Assembly: GCF_027213715.1 (NCBI RefSeq)
Contig: NZ_JAPWGM010000003.1
Span: forward strand, 186,001-250,000
DNA: 64,000 bases
Origin: Pedobacter punctiformis
GTDB taxonomy: Bacteria; Bacteroidota; Bacteroidia; Sphingobacteriales; Sphingobacteriaceae
Direction: 5' to 3'
Part shown: positions 9,885 to 18,877 of the stretch, one piece after another
Layout: each line of letters opens with the position of its first letter
Position numbering within the stretch: position 1 is the stretch's first letter
The notes under the pieces: model-generated
The model's database searches: none
Seen by the model: the letters and a program-made list of their open reading frames with translations, nothing else
Told to the model about the DNA's origin: nothing
Translations under genes and position numbers: made by a program

Positions 9885-11651
9885 ATGAGAGATTTTTTTA
9901 AATATCTATTTGCCTCAATGTTAGGTTTTTTCCTTTCTATTGTAATTGTGTGCGTAATCTTCTTTTTTATAATTGTAGGATTAATTGCATCTGTAGATTC
10001 GGATAAAACCGTTACTGTGAGCGATAACAGTGTATTATTTTTAAACCTTGATCAACCAATTACCGAACGTACCCCGAAAAATTCATTTGGAAACTTACCA
10101 ATTGTAGGAAGCGAAGGAAAAACAGGAATTGGCCTGAATGATCTTTTAAAATCGATTAAAAGAGCTAAGAACGACGATAACATCAAATGTATTTACATTA
10201 ATGTAAGCAGTCCGGAGGCCGGGTTTGCGACCATGCGTGAGGTAAGAAATGCTTTGATTGATTTTAAAAAATCTCATAAAAAAATTATTGCTTACAGTGA
10301 GGTTTATACCCAGGGCGCTTATTATCTGGCATCAGCCGCGGACAAAGTTTATTTAAATCCTGAAGGTGCACTGGAATTTAAAGGCTTCAGCTCGCAGTTA
10401 ACCTTTTTTAAAGGCACATTGGAAAAATTAGGCATCGAAGCGCAGGTTATTCGTGTAGGTAATTATAAAAGTGCTGTAGAACCATTTATTTTAGATAAAA
10501 TGAGTGATTATAACCGTAAACAGGTTACTGCTTATGTTGGTGGTTTATACAACACTTTTTTAACTGATATTGCTCAAACCAGGGCTATACAAAAAGACAG
10601 TTTATACCTGATTGCAGATAAATATAAAATCCAGCAGCCGCAGGATGCCCTTAACTATAAAATGGTTGATGGTTTAAAATATAAAGATGAAATTTTAGAA
10701 GAGCTTAAAACTTTATCCGGCCGGTCAAAAAAGGATAACATCAGATCGGTTTCCATTAATGATTATGCCATTAATAACCCTGCTGATGGAACGGGAAAAG
10801 ATAAAGTTGCCGTAATTTATGCCAACGGCGAAATTAATGGTGGCGAAGGTTCTGACAATGAAATTGGCTCTGAGCGTATTTCAAGAGCCATTAGAAAGGC
10901 TCGTTTAGATGATGACATTAAAGCCATTGTTTTAAGAATTAACTCTCCGGGCGGTAGCGCATTAGCTTCTGATGTGATTTGGAGAGAAGTTATTTTAGCT
11001 AAAAAAGTGAAACCGGTTATGGCTTCTTTTGGCGATGTTGCCGCATCTGGTGGTTACTATATTGGTTGTGCAGCTGATAGTATTTTTGTACAACCCAATA
11101 CCATTACCGGATCGATTGGTGTATTTGGTATTATTCCGAACTTTCAAAATTTAATGACCAATAAACTGGGAATTACTTTTGACGGTGTTAAAACTGGCGA
11201 ATTTGCTGATATTATGAGCACCAACCGCCCAATGACCAGCGGCGAAAGGTTTATTATTCAAAACGAATTGAACAGAATTTACAGTGGTTTTGTAAGCCGT
11301 GTTGCGGATGGGAGAAAGAAAAGCAAAGCTTATATCGACAGCATCGGCGGCGGCCATGTTTGGATTGGGACTGATGCCGTTCAAATTGGTTTAGCAGATA
11401 GAATTGGAAGTTTTAATGATGCAATTGCTTCGGCTGCTAAAAAAGCAAATATTAAAGATTACAAAGTAGTCGAATATCCGGAAGTGATTGATCCTTTAAA
11501 ATCTTTATTATCAGAAAGCACTGATAAAATTAAAACTTATTATACCAAGCAGGAATTAGGCGACAACTACCCTATTTATCAGCAAATGAAAAAGGTAATG
11601 ACCAGATCAGGCATACAAATGAGAATGCCGTTTGAAGCGGTGATTAAATAA
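9885..11651 (+). CDS. sppA: Signal peptide peptidase SppA, 67 kDa type
   Basis: Membrane-bound serine protease that degrades cleaved signal peptides at the inner membrane. An N-terminal transmembrane helix at about residues 12-38 anchors two ClpP-like halves. The catalytic dyad is split, as in the E. coli enzyme: Lys in VGNYKSAVEP near residue 195, and Ser in the AASGGYYIGCAAD motif near residue 388. The 588-residue length is that of the long form. A perfect 14-bp terminator follows directly and separates it from the convergent lipoprotein gene. Confidence 0.95.
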   Translation: MRDFFKYLFASMLGFFLSIVIVCVIFFFIIVGLIASVDSDKTVTVSDNSVLFLNLDQPITERTPKNSFGNLPIVGSEGKTGIGLNDLLKSIKRAKNDDNIKCIYINVSSPEAGFATMREVRNALIDFKKSHKKIIAYSEVYTQGAYYLASAADKVYLNPEGALEFKGFSSQLTFFKGTLEKLGIEAQVIRVGNYKSAVEPFILDKMSDYNRKQVTAYVGGLYNTFLTDIAQTRAIQKDSLYLIADKYKIQQPQDALNYKMVDGLKYKDEILEELKTLSGRSKKDNIRSVSINDYAINNPADGTGKDKVAVIYANGEINGGEGSDNEIGSERISRAIRKARLDDDIKAIVLRINSPGGSALASDVIWREVILAKKVKPVMASFGDVAASGGYYIGCAADSIFVQPNTITGSIGVFGIIPNFQNLMTNKLGITFDGVKTGEFADIMSTNRPMTSGERFIIQNELNRIYSGFVSRVADGRKKSKAYIDSIGGGHVWIGTDAVQIGLADRIGSFNDAIASAAKKANIKDYKVVEYPEVIDPLKSLLSESTDKIKTYYTKQELGDNYPIYQQMKKVMTRSGIQMRMPFEAVIK

Positions 11652-11672
11652 TAATTACCTGGAATTTTATTT

Positions 11673-11712
11673 AAGAAGCGCAACAGCATAACTGTTGCGC
11701 TTCTTTTATTTA
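11673..11712. terminator. Bidirectional intrinsic terminator
   Basis: AAGAAGCGCAACAG (11673-11686) pairs perfectly with CTGTTGCGCTTCTT (11692-11705) round a five-base loop. T-rich runs flank it on both strands, so it can end sppA on the plus strand and the lipoprotein gene on the minus strand. Confidence 0.9.
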
Positions 11713-12332
11713 ACCGCTTTCCATTCTGGATGTAAGGTTAAATAAGTTTCGTTAAGTGACTTTTGCTTTGGATGCACAGTTAGGGCTACACTTTTCTTGT
11801 TTACAAATTCAAAACCTATCCCGTCTGGTTTCGAGTCGTATATAAAAATGGTATCCTTATCCGGATTCAAATAAGCAGATAAGATTTCCATAGCCGGAAA
11901 TTTCATTTTGGTATCATTTAAAGTTCTGCCCGTTCCAAAACCATCCTGAGTTTTGTATAAACCGGAAGTAATTCTGATTTGTTTAACCTCTTTTACCACC
12001 ATATTACTATCCCGGTAAGCAGAATAAATGGCTAGTTCGTCCTTTCTATCACCTTTGGACACCTTGCCATACCAAATTCCCCAGGCTTTACCCATCGCCG
12101 CATCACCATCGTCAGCATTACCTGTTTTCTTAAATACTTCCTGCATATCTTCTCCAATGGAAATTTTTCCTATGGAAATACCCGGCACAATTAAAAACCG
12201 TTCATCAACAATTTTACCCGGTCCGGATTCAATGCTGGCAATAGAATCAGCTTTATGATTAGAATTAGTTGATGACTGACATGCGGCTAAACCCAAACTT
12301 AATCCAAAAACAAAGAATTTTAACGTTTTCAT
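11706..12332 (-). CDS. Putative lipoprotein of unknown function
   Basis: This 208-residue protein starts with a lipoprotein signal peptide, MKTLKFFVFGLSLGLAACQS, giving a lipid-modified Cys at residue 18. It should therefore be attached to an envelope membrane. The mature part is soluble, with segments such as GISIGKISIGEDMQEVF and GFGTGRTLNDTKMKFP that look like repeated beta-strand/turn units. I do not recognise a named family. It is monocistronic and convergent with sppA, with its 3' end set in the shared terminator. Confidence 0.75.
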   Translation of the reverse strand: MKTLKFFVFGLSLGLAACQSSTNSNHKADSIASIESGPGKIVDERFLIVPGISIGKISIGEDMQEVFKKTGNADDGDAAMGKAWGIWYGKVSKGDRKDELAIYSAYRDSNMVVKEVKQIRITSGLYKTQDGFGTGRTLNDTKMKFPAMEILSAYLNPDKDTIFIYDSKPDGIGFEFVNKKSVALTVHPKQKSLNETYLTLHPEWKAVK

Positions 12333-12474
12333 CTAAAACTTAATTAATTAACAGCCTACATTCTCTATATTTTTGATCGCGTATAGTTTAATTTAACAAC
12401 CCATGCTGAAAATTGTGTTCAGAAATTAATAAGAGCGAAGAATTTTGGGCTTTATTTTCTAATTTTACAAGCTT

Positions 12475-14157
12475 ATGGAAAACAAAACCATCGCCCGCAC
12501 ACTTCGCCTTTTATCGCAATTAATGGAATTGCATGAAGAAAATCCCTTCAAGATAAAATCAGTCGCTAATGCCTATTTTAAAGTAGATAAATTACCGTTT
12601 GCAATAAAGGATAAACCATTAGATGAAATCGATCAGATTGAAGGTATTGGTAAAGGTTTGGCAACTAAAATTATCGAGTTACTCCAAACCGGCACCCTTA
12701 AAGAGCTAAATGATTTTATTGAAAAAACACCCGAAGGTGTGGTTGAAATGCTTGCCATTAAAGGAATTGGTCCTAAAAAGATTTTCATTATCTGGCGGAC
12801 TTTAGGTATTGAAAGCATTGGCGAACTTTATTATGCCTGTAACGAAAACCGGTTGATAGAAGCGAAAGGCTTTGGCCTAAAAACGCAGGAAGAAATTAAA
12901 AAAGCCATTGAGTTTAAACTGGCCGCAAATGGTCGGTTTTTATATGCACAAGTCGAAAGTTTCGCAAATTCATTATTCACTCAATTTTCCGAATGGCTGA
13001 TTAAAGTAGATTTACATGCCTCATTAGGTTTTGCAGGTCAATATCGCCGCTGTTGCGAAATTATTGATGAATTGGAAATTGTAATCGGCGGAGAAAATTT
13101 AATTAATATTACGGAGTCATTAAATGCTTTTGAACCCGTTTCATTTATTCAGGCTGAAGATTCATTTATAGCGACTACGGAGGCCGGATTAAGAATAAAA
13201 CTACATCTGGTTGAAAAATCATCCTTTTACCTCGAATGGTTCAAACAAACAGGTAATGCCGAACATGTAGAAAAAGTATTAAAGCTTGCGGGTTCGGGAC
13301 CGTTTACTACTGAAAATGAGATTTACAGCAAAGCTGGCCTGGCTTTTATTGAACCTGAACTAAGAGAAGATTTTGACGAAATAGAACTGGCCAAAGCAAA
13401 CAAATTACCTTCATTAATTACTTACGCAGATTTAAAAGGCAGCCTGCACAACCACTCTACCTGGAGTGATGGTGTACACACGCTGGAAGAAATGGCTGTT
13501 TATTGTAAGGATACGCTAAAACTCGAATATCTGGGTATTTGTGATCACTCTAAAACTGCTGTTTATGCAAAAGGACTAAATGAGCAACGGGTTTTTGGTC
13601 AACACCAGGAAATTGATGAGTTAAATAAAAAATTAGCCCCTTTCAAAATTTTTAAAGGCATTGAAAGTGATATTTTGAGTGATGGTTCGCTGGATTATTC
13701 AGACGATATTTTAAAAGCCTTTGATTTTGTTGTCGCTTCTGTTCACAGTAATTTAAGAATGGACGAGCAAAAAGCCACAACACGTTTATTAAAGGCTATT
13801 GAAAATCCATACACGACAATTTTAGGTCATCCAACCGGCCGGTTGCTATTAAGCCGGGCCGGTTATCCAATCGATTATAAAAAAGTTATAGATGCCTGTG
13901 CAGCAAACCAGGTCGTTATAGAAATTAATGCAAACCCTTTACGTTTAGATTTGGATTGGCGCTGGCACCGCTATGCACTTGAAAAAGGTGTTTTACTATC
14001 TGTTAACCCTGATGCACACCGTACAGAAGGTTTCCGCGATATGCATTATGGCATTTTAGTTGCCCGTAAAGGCGGTTTAAGTGTCGATAAATGTTTAAAC
14101 GCCCTTTCTGTTGAAGAGATTTCGAGCTATTTTAATAACAGAGCTAAGGCGATTTAA
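12475..14157 (+). CDS. PolX-family protein with intact PHP domain and degenerate polymerase site
   Basis: The 560 residues follow the bacterial PolX layout: helix-hairpin-helix DNA-binding motifs (IEGIGKGLATKI near 53, IKGIGPKKI near 95), an X-family nucleotidyltransferase region (170-300) and a C-terminal PHP metallophosphoesterase domain (about 320-560). The PHP motifs are present: LHNHSTWSDG, GICDHSK, GIESDIL, ASVHSN, GHPTGR and NPDAH. The polymerase site is not. The expected RR-x6-DxD reads RRCCEIIDELE, so both aspartates are Glu, and the third carboxylate position appears to be Lys in RIKLHLV. I infer nuclease but not polymerase activity. It lies upstream of the heptose operon. Confidence 0.85.
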   Translation: MENKTIARTLRLLSQLMELHEENPFKIKSVANAYFKVDKLPFAIKDKPLDEIDQIEGIGKGLATKIIELLQTGTLKELNDFIEKTPEGVVEMLAIKGIGPKKIFIIWRTLGIESIGELYYACNENRLIEAKGFGLKTQEEIKKAIEFKLAANGRFLYAQVESFANSLFTQFSEWLIKVDLHASLGFAGQYRRCCEIIDELEIVIGGENLINITESLNAFEPVSFIQAEDSFIATTEAGLRIKLHLVEKSSFYLEWFKQTGNAEHVEKVLKLAGSGPFTTENEIYSKAGLAFIEPELREDFDEIELAKANKLPSLITYADLKGSLHNHSTWSDGVHTLEEMAVYCKDTLKLEYLGICDHSKTAVYAKGLNEQRVFGQHQEIDELNKKLAPFKIFKGIESDILSDGSLDYSDDILKAFDFVVASVHSNLRMDEQKATTRLLKAIENPYTTILGHPTGRLLLSRAGYPIDYKKVIDACAANQVVIEINANPLRLDLDWRWHRYALEKGVLLSVNPDAHRTEGFRDMHYGILVARKGGLSVDKCLNALSVEEISSYFNNRAKAI

Positions 14158-14197
14158 CAGCCATTATACTTATATTTGAGCCCATTAATAACGAAAC

Positions 14198-15175
14198 ATG
14201 TTAGCAGATAAACTTTATAACGCCTATAAAACAAAGTCGAAACCAAACGTACTCGTAATAGGCGATTTAATGTTAGATCATTACATTTTTGGCTCGGCAA
14301 ACCGCCTGTCGCCAGAAGCACCTGTACCCGTTATTAACATCAATAAGGAAACTAAAATTGTGGGCGGAGCGGCTAACGTTGCCAGCAACTTGAAAGAATT
14401 AGGTGCCAATGTTTATCTGGCCGGTTTAACCGGTGACGATATTTATGGTGAAGAAATTAAATCTATTTTAGATTCGAACCAAATTGATACCAGCCTGATT
14501 ATAAAAGATAATACACGCCTTACCACTATTAAAACGAGGGTAATTGCCGGCAATCATCACATTGTAAGAATTGATAAGGAAGACATTCATGAGATTTCCA
14601 AGGAGCTTGAAAGTATTTTTCTGCAAACGGTTGAAGAATGTATAAAAAAAGCTGACATCATTATCTTATCCGATTACAATAAAGGTTTATTAAGTCAAAA
14701 TTTGTGTTTAAGGATTATTGAACTTTGTAAACAAAACAATAAAAAAGTTGTTGTAGACCCTAAAGGACTGGATTACAGCAAATATCAGGGTGCTTATATT
14801 ATTAAACCTAACCGCAAAGAGTTAGCCGAAGCATCTAAAACAGAAAGAATTACCAACAATGAAGCTTTGGTAAAGGCCGCAGATGTTATTTTTAAAATTA
14901 CACAGGCAGAATATTTAGTTGTGACCCTATCAGAGGCCGGGATTGCCATTATAAGTAATCAGGCACACAAAGTTATTCCGGTGGTGGCAACTGAGGTTTA
15001 CGATGTAACCGGAGCGGGCGATACGGTTATTGCTACTCTAGCTTATTGTCTTGCAATGGGTTTTGATATCGAAGAAGCCGCAACAATTGCCAATTATGCT
15101 GCCGCTATTGTAATTAAACACATTGGCAGTGCAACCACCACAATCGAAGAAGTTATTCAATCACTTGATAAATGA
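14198..15175 (+). CDS. rfaE1: D-glycero-beta-D-manno-heptose-7-phosphate kinase
   Basis: PfkB/ribokinase-family kinase that phosphorylates heptose 7-phosphate at C1 in ADP-heptose synthesis; equivalent to the N-terminal half of E. coli HldE. GGAANVASNLKELGANVYLA (about residues 50-69) and the ATP/catalytic signature DVTGAGDTVIATLAYC (near 270) are clear. At 325 residues the kinase is a separate protein rather than a fusion. It is the first gene of a compact operon, overlapping gmhA by four bases (ATGA type). A -7-like box TATATTTG near 14171-14178 precedes it without an obvious -33. Confidence 0.94.
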   Translation: MLADKLYNAYKTKSKPNVLVIGDLMLDHYIFGSANRLSPEAPVPVININKETKIVGGAANVASNLKELGANVYLAGLTGDDIYGEEIKSILDSNQIDTSLIIKDNTRLTTIKTRVIAGNHHIVRIDKEDIHEISKELESIFLQTVEECIKKADIIILSDYNKGLLSQNLCLRIIELCKQNNKKVVVDPKGLDYSKYQGAYIIKPNRKELAEASKTERITNNEALVKAADVIFKITQAEYLVVTLSEAGIAIISNQAHKVIPVVATEVYDVTGAGDTVIATLAYCLAMGFDIEEAATIANYAAAIVIKHIGSATTTIEEVIQSLDK

Positions 15176-15726
15176 TATTAAACGAGTTAAACCATCATAA
15201 ACAAACCATCGATAAAGTAATAGCAGAAATAATTCCTCAAATTGAAGAGGCCTGCAAAATACTGATCGAAACCATTAATTCAGGTTCAAAAGTTTTGTTG
15301 GCAGGAAATGGCGGCAGTGCAGCTGATGCTCAACACATTGCAGCCGAATTAACTGGTCGTTTTGTAAAAGAACGCATTGCTTTACCTGCACTTGCCTTAA
15401 CCGTTGATACCTCAGCTCTAACGGCGATCAGCAATGATTACGGTTACGAAAAAGTTTTCGCCAGACAAGTTGAAGCCTTTGCAAAGCCTAATGATTTATT
15501 CATCGCCATATCAACCAGCGGCAACAGTGGCAACATTTTAGCTGCACTTGAAACAGCAAAAAAATTAGGCTGTAAAACCATTGGCCTTTCCGGGAGAGGT
15601 GGCGGAGCCATGACGGGTTTATGCGATGTAAATATTATTATTCCAGAAAATAATACGGCCAGAATTCAGGAAATGCACATCCTTATCGGGCATATTTTAT
15701 GTACCGCAGTAGATAACTTATACTAA
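15172..15726 (+). CDS. gmhA: Phosphoheptose isomerase
   Basis: Converts sedoheptulose 7-phosphate to D-glycero-D-manno-heptose 7-phosphate, the first ADP-heptose step. It is a SIS-domain protein: VLLAGNGGSAADAQHIAAEL binds the sugar phosphate, and FIAISTSGNSGNILAAL and TIGLSGRGGGAM follow in the expected order. At 184 residues it has the normal length. Its start overlaps the rfaE1 stop and its stop lies just before rfaE2, so the three are probably translated from one mRNA. No gmhB phosphatase gene is seen in the window. Confidence 0.94.
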   Translation: MILNELNHHKQTIDKVIAEIIPQIEEACKILIETINSGSKVLLAGNGGSAADAQHIAAELTGRFVKERIALPALALTVDTSALTAISNDYGYEKVFARQVEAFAKPNDLFIAISTSGNSGNILAALETAKKLGCKTIGLSGRGGGAMTGLCDVNIIIPENNTARIQEMHILIGHILCTAVDNLY

Positions 15727-15727
15727 A

Positions 15728-16228
15728 ATGGGCAGAGATACAGCAAAGGTACTTAAAGATAAAATACTTAATCCGGACAACCTGAAAGCGAAAATTGAGG
15801 ACTGGAAAAATAAAAATCAAAAGATTGTTTTCACAAATGGCTGTTTTGATTTGCTTCACCCGGGCCATATTGCCTATTTAAATGAAGCCGCCAGTTTGGG
15901 GGATAAATTGATTATTGGCTTAAATACCGATGCGTCTGTAAAAAAGATTAAAGGAGAAAACAGACCTGTAAACAACGAATATAGCCGGGCACAATTGCTT
16001 GCCGCAATGTTTTTTATAGATGCCATTGTTCTTTTTAATGAAGACACGCCTCTTCAACTAATCCAAACCATTGAGCCTGATGTATTAGTAAAAGGGGGTG
16101 ACTATAAAATTGAAACTATTGTTGGGGCTGCAGAAACACTGGAAAAAGGAGGAAAAGTAGAAGTACTTTCTTTTTTACCGGGTTACTCCTCTACTGCCAT
16201 CATAGAAAAAATTAAAAAAGAGGGTTGA
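15728..16228 (+). CDS. rfaE2: Heptose-1-phosphate adenylyltransferase
   Basis: Cytidylyltransferase-fold enzyme equivalent to the C-terminal half of E. coli HldE; makes ADP-heptose from heptose 1-phosphate and ATP. The nucleotide-binding signature FTNGCFDLLHPGHIAYLNEA contains the HxGH motif (HPGH, near residue 43). VKGGDYK and PGYSSTAIIEKI near the C-terminus are family features. It is 166 residues long, with a short N-terminal extension. It starts two bases after the gmhA stop and overlaps the GT9 start. Confidence 0.94.
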   Translation: MGRDTAKVLKDKILNPDNLKAKIEDWKNKNQKIVFTNGCFDLLHPGHIAYLNEAASLGDKLIIGLNTDASVKKIKGENRPVNNEYSRAQLLAAMFFIDAIVLFNEDTPLQLIQTIEPDVLVKGGDYKIETIVGAAETLEKGGKVEVLSFLPGYSSTAIIEKIKKEG

Positions 16229-17211
16229 ATTTGAAAACACCGACAAAAATTTTAGTCATAAGGTTTAGTTCAATGGGTGATATTATTTACACTACCCCTG
16301 TTGTGCGCTGCTTAAAAGAGCAAATACCAGGTGCTGAAATACATTTCTTAACCAAAAAAGAGTTTCAATACATTTACCAGAACAATCCTTATTTAACTAA
16401 ACTTCATACTTTAAAGGCAACCCTTAAAGAAACGATTGCAGATATTAAGCAAGAGAAATTTGATTTAATTGTTGATTTGCACAATAATCTGCGTACTTCA
16501 ATTATTAAATTATCCACCAGTATACCGGCCTTAACTTATAAAAAAGACAGACTAAGCAAATTATTCGTTCTAAAATTCAGGTGGACAAGTTTTATAGATC
16601 CAAGGCATTTGGTAGAAAGGTATCTGGATACCGTGAAATCTTTGGGGGTAAAAAACGACAATAAGCCCATTGATTATTACATTGCCAAAAGTTATAATCT
16701 AAGTGATTTTTTACCTGAAAGTCATCAGCAAAAGTTTGTAGCCTTTATTATTGGTGCTACACATTTTACCAAGCGGCTTCCGAATGATCAGATTATAGAA
16801 ATTTGTAAAGAAATTAATCTTCCCATTGTTTTATTGGGCGGTCCTGATGTTAAAGATAATGCCGAAATCATTAAAAATGCAGTTGGTAATACTATTTATA
16901 ATACTTGTGGAATAACCAATCTGGATCAATCTGTTTTTTTGGTCTCTAAAGCACATAAAGTAATCGGCTTTGATACCGGACTTACTCATATTTCTGAAGC
17001 ATTTAACAAACCACTGGCCTCTATTTGGGGAGGCACAACACCCGATTTGTTAGGTGTACAACCTTATAAAATTACAGATTCTTTAATAGCAGGCATAGAT
17101 TTAGATTGCAGGCCCTGCTCAAAGTTTGGCCTGGAGAAATGTCCTTTGGGGCATTTTAAGTGTATGAAAAACATTCCTAACGAAATGGTTGTTGATTTTA
17201 TTAATAAATAG
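16225..17211 (+). CDS. Glycosyltransferase family 9 (heptosyltransferase-like)
   Basis: ADP-heptose:LPS heptosyltransferase-like enzyme (GT9, GT-B fold) that would add heptose to lipopolysaccharide core at the inner face of the cytoplasmic membrane. The N-terminal ILVIRFSSMGDIIYTTPVVR and the acceptor/donor motif GFDTGLTHISEAF are diagnostic. The N-terminal motif begins within a few codons of the start and there is no upstream AUG. Translation must therefore begin at UUG, at 16225 or 16231, overlapping the rfaE2 stop. CRPCSKFGLEKCPLGHFKC near the C-terminus holds four cysteines. Its place after the three ADP-heptose genes supports the substrate. Confidence 0.9.
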   Translation: MNLKTPTKILVIRFSSMGDIIYTTPVVRCLKEQIPGAEIHFLTKKEFQYIYQNNPYLTKLHTLKATLKETIADIKQEKFDLIVDLHNNLRTSIIKLSTSIPALTYKKDRLSKLFVLKFRWTSFIDPRHLVERYLDTVKSLGVKNDNKPIDYYIAKSYNLSDFLPESHQQKFVAFIIGATHFTKRLPNDQIIEICKEINLPIVLLGGPDVKDNAEIIKNAVGNTIYNTCGITNLDQSVFLVSKAHKVIGFDTGLTHISEAFNKPLASIWGGTTPDLLGVQPYKITDSLIAGIDLDCRPCSKFGLEKCPLGHFKCMKNIPNEMVVDFINK

Positions 17212-17217
17212 AAGATT

Positions 17218-17712
17218 ATGAAGCAATTGTTATTGGTTAGACATGGGAAATCGGATTGGGGAACTGCAGCACAAACTGATTTTGAAAGACCACTAAATAA
17301 AAGAGGTAAAGAAAATGCACCTGAAATGGCTGAAAGGCTTTTAAAGCGTGGTTTTAAATTCGATTTAATGGTAAGTAGCCCGGCAAAAAGAGCATTAACA
17401 ACCGCTAAATATTTTGCTGAAGCTTATCAAACAGAAAATATTAAACTGGAAAAATCCATTTACGAAGCCAATACCACCACCCTGCTCAAAATTGTTAATG
17501 AATTTGATGATGCCACAGATACAATAATTATGTTTGGTCATAACCCGGGTTTTACAGATTTTGTAAACGAATTAAGTGAGGCTAACATTTACAATATCCC
17601 GACTGCAGGCATGGTTTTAATTTCTTTTCCTTTTGAATCCTGGAAAATGGTTAGTCGTGGTACCGGAGAAATGATTTTCTTTGATTATCCAAAAAACAGT
17701 GACGAAATGTAA
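17218..17712 (+). CDS. SixA-like histidine phosphatase
   Basis: Histidine-phosphatase superfamily protein of 164 residues, closest in layout to SixA, the phosphohistidine phosphatase acting on Hpt domains. The catalytic RHG motif is LLVRHGKSDW (residues 5-14), and the second histidine is in MFGHNPGFTDFVNEL near residue 105. It is the last gene of the heptose operon, six bases after the GT9 stop. It could be a protein phosphatase, or a sugar-phosphate phosphatase serving the same pathway. The second idea is only inferred from position and from the missing gmhB. Confidence 0.82.
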   Translation: MKQLLLVRHGKSDWGTAAQTDFERPLNKRGKENAPEMAERLLKRGFKFDLMVSSPAKRALTTAKYFAEAYQTENIKLEKSIYEANTTTLLKIVNEFDDATDTIIMFGHNPGFTDFVNELSEANIYNIPTAGMVLISFPFESWKMVSRGTGEMIFFDYPKNSDEM

Positions 17713-17723
17713 ATTAATTTCTA

Positions 17724-17784
17724 TGTCATGCCGAGGCTTGGAGCATCTGTAAGTTAAAGGGATGCTTCGTACCTCAGCACGACA
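17724..17784. repeat. REP-like palindrome, family 1
   Basis: TGTCATGCCGAGG pairs with CCTCAGCACGACA, two wobble-type mismatches, and an inner GAGCATC/GATGCTTC helix completes a long hairpin. A second copy is at 32456-32521, and a decayed one is at 20307-20334. Confidence 0.75.
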
Positions 17785-17824
17785 GAAACTAGCATTTTTG
17801 ACAAGATGCACAGTATTTACAACC

Positions 17825-17890
17825 TAAACCCGATTGTACGAATGCCGATTTTTTCTATCGGCAGCAGGTAAAGCGGGACTTGCAGCCCCA
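17825..17890. repeat. Dispersed intergenic repeat, family 3
   Basis: Starts TAAACCCGAT and contains a small hairpin (CCGAT...ATCGG) followed by CAGCAGGTAAAGCGGGAC. A related copy lies at 30897-30950. The two share the order of blocks and most bases but sit in unrelated intergenic spaces. Confidence 0.6.
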
Positions 17891-18110
17891 AGAATTACTG
17901 AACAAATATTTCCAAAATAAAAAATAGCTTATTTTGGGTTATTTTATAACAAATGGAGTAAAATTATATCAGATTCAAATATTTCTTTATCTTTGACTAT
18001 ATAAAAAACGAAATCTGGCAATAGACATTTCGGTGAATTCATAACCTAAACTCCTTTGGTTATTTCATAATTCGTATCGCCGGGTTCATTATCTATTAAT
18101 TTATCCATAC

Positions 18111-18788
18111 ATGAGTTTTGATTATAATACAACACGCAGTCAGCTGATTTTATCAGAATATGGCCGCAATGTTCAAAATATGGTGAAGTACATTTGCGAA
18201 TTACCAACCATTGAAGAACGTAATAAATATGCCCAGGCCGTAATTGACCTGATGGGCTTTTTACAACCGCATTTACGTGATGTGGCTGATTTTAAACACA
18301 AGCTTTGGGATCACCTGCATATTATTTCGGGTTACCAGATCGATGTGGACAGCCCCTATCCAAAACCTTTGATCGAAAATGCATACATCAAACCTGCTCA
18401 TATCGGTTATCCGCAGCAAAGAATTACTTATAAGCATTATGGTAAAACCGTTGAAACGCTGATTGAAAAAGCCATGCGTGAAGAAAATCCGGAGCAAAAG
18501 AAAGCGATGGTACAGGGTATTGCCAATTTTATGAAAATGGCTTACGTTACCTGGAATAAGGATAACGTTTCTGACGAAACCATTTTAAAAGATTTACATG
18601 ATTTATCGGGCGGGTTATTGCGTTTGGAAGAAAATGTAAATTTGGCAAAGGTTGAATTCAGACAACAAAATCCTCGTCAAAATAACAATAACAACAATCG
18701 CGGTAGAAATAACAATAACAACAATGGCAAAAACCGCCAGAACAACAATAACCGCAGACCAAACAACAACAATAAACCTAAATATTAA
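18111..18788 (+). CDS. DUF4290 family protein with Asn-rich tail
   Basis: The first 170 or so residues match the Bacteroidota DUF4290 family, a helical cytoplasmic domain opening FDYNTTRSQLILSEYGRNVQ and containing LWDHLHIISGYQIDVDSPYP. From about residue 180 the protein becomes a low-complexity tail of Asn runs broken by Arg, Gly and Lys, which would be disordered and positively charged; RNA binding is one possibility. It lies directly upstream of murA, an arrangement I believe recurs in the phylum and which suggests a link with cell-wall synthesis. No function is established. Confidence 0.85.
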   Translation: MSFDYNTTRSQLILSEYGRNVQNMVKYICELPTIEERNKYAQAVIDLMGFLQPHLRDVADFKHKLWDHLHIISGYQIDVDSPYPKPLIENAYIKPAHIGYPQQRITYKHYGKTVETLIEKAMREENPEQKKAMVQGIANFMKMAYVTWNKDNVSDETILKDLHDLSGGLLRLEENVNLAKVEFRQQNPRQNNNNNNRGRNNNNNNGKNRQNNNNRRPNNNNKPKY

Positions 18789-18877
18789 CAATTAACGTTG
18801 TTCTGAATTGATTTAAGGGTATTAAAAAGATGCCGGAATCAATTTGCATAACGAATGAGTTAGAAAAACAAAAATAT

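Larger units (their letters stand above)
17713..18110. other. Gene-free spacer with two repeat elements
   Basis: These 398 bases between the sixA-like gene and the DUF4290 gene contain a long imperfect hairpin repeat (17724-17784), a second repeat type (17825-17890) and an AT-rich stretch. A -7-like box TATCTTTG at 17988-17995 probably belongs to the DUF4290-murA promoter. No coding sequence is evident. Confidence 0.6.

Noticed and set aside
18660..18790. Tandem AACAAC repeat at the end of the DUF4290 gene, as a possible CRISPR or satellite
   Set aside because: It stays in frame and encodes the Asn-rich tail; there are no spacers of constant length and no cas genes.
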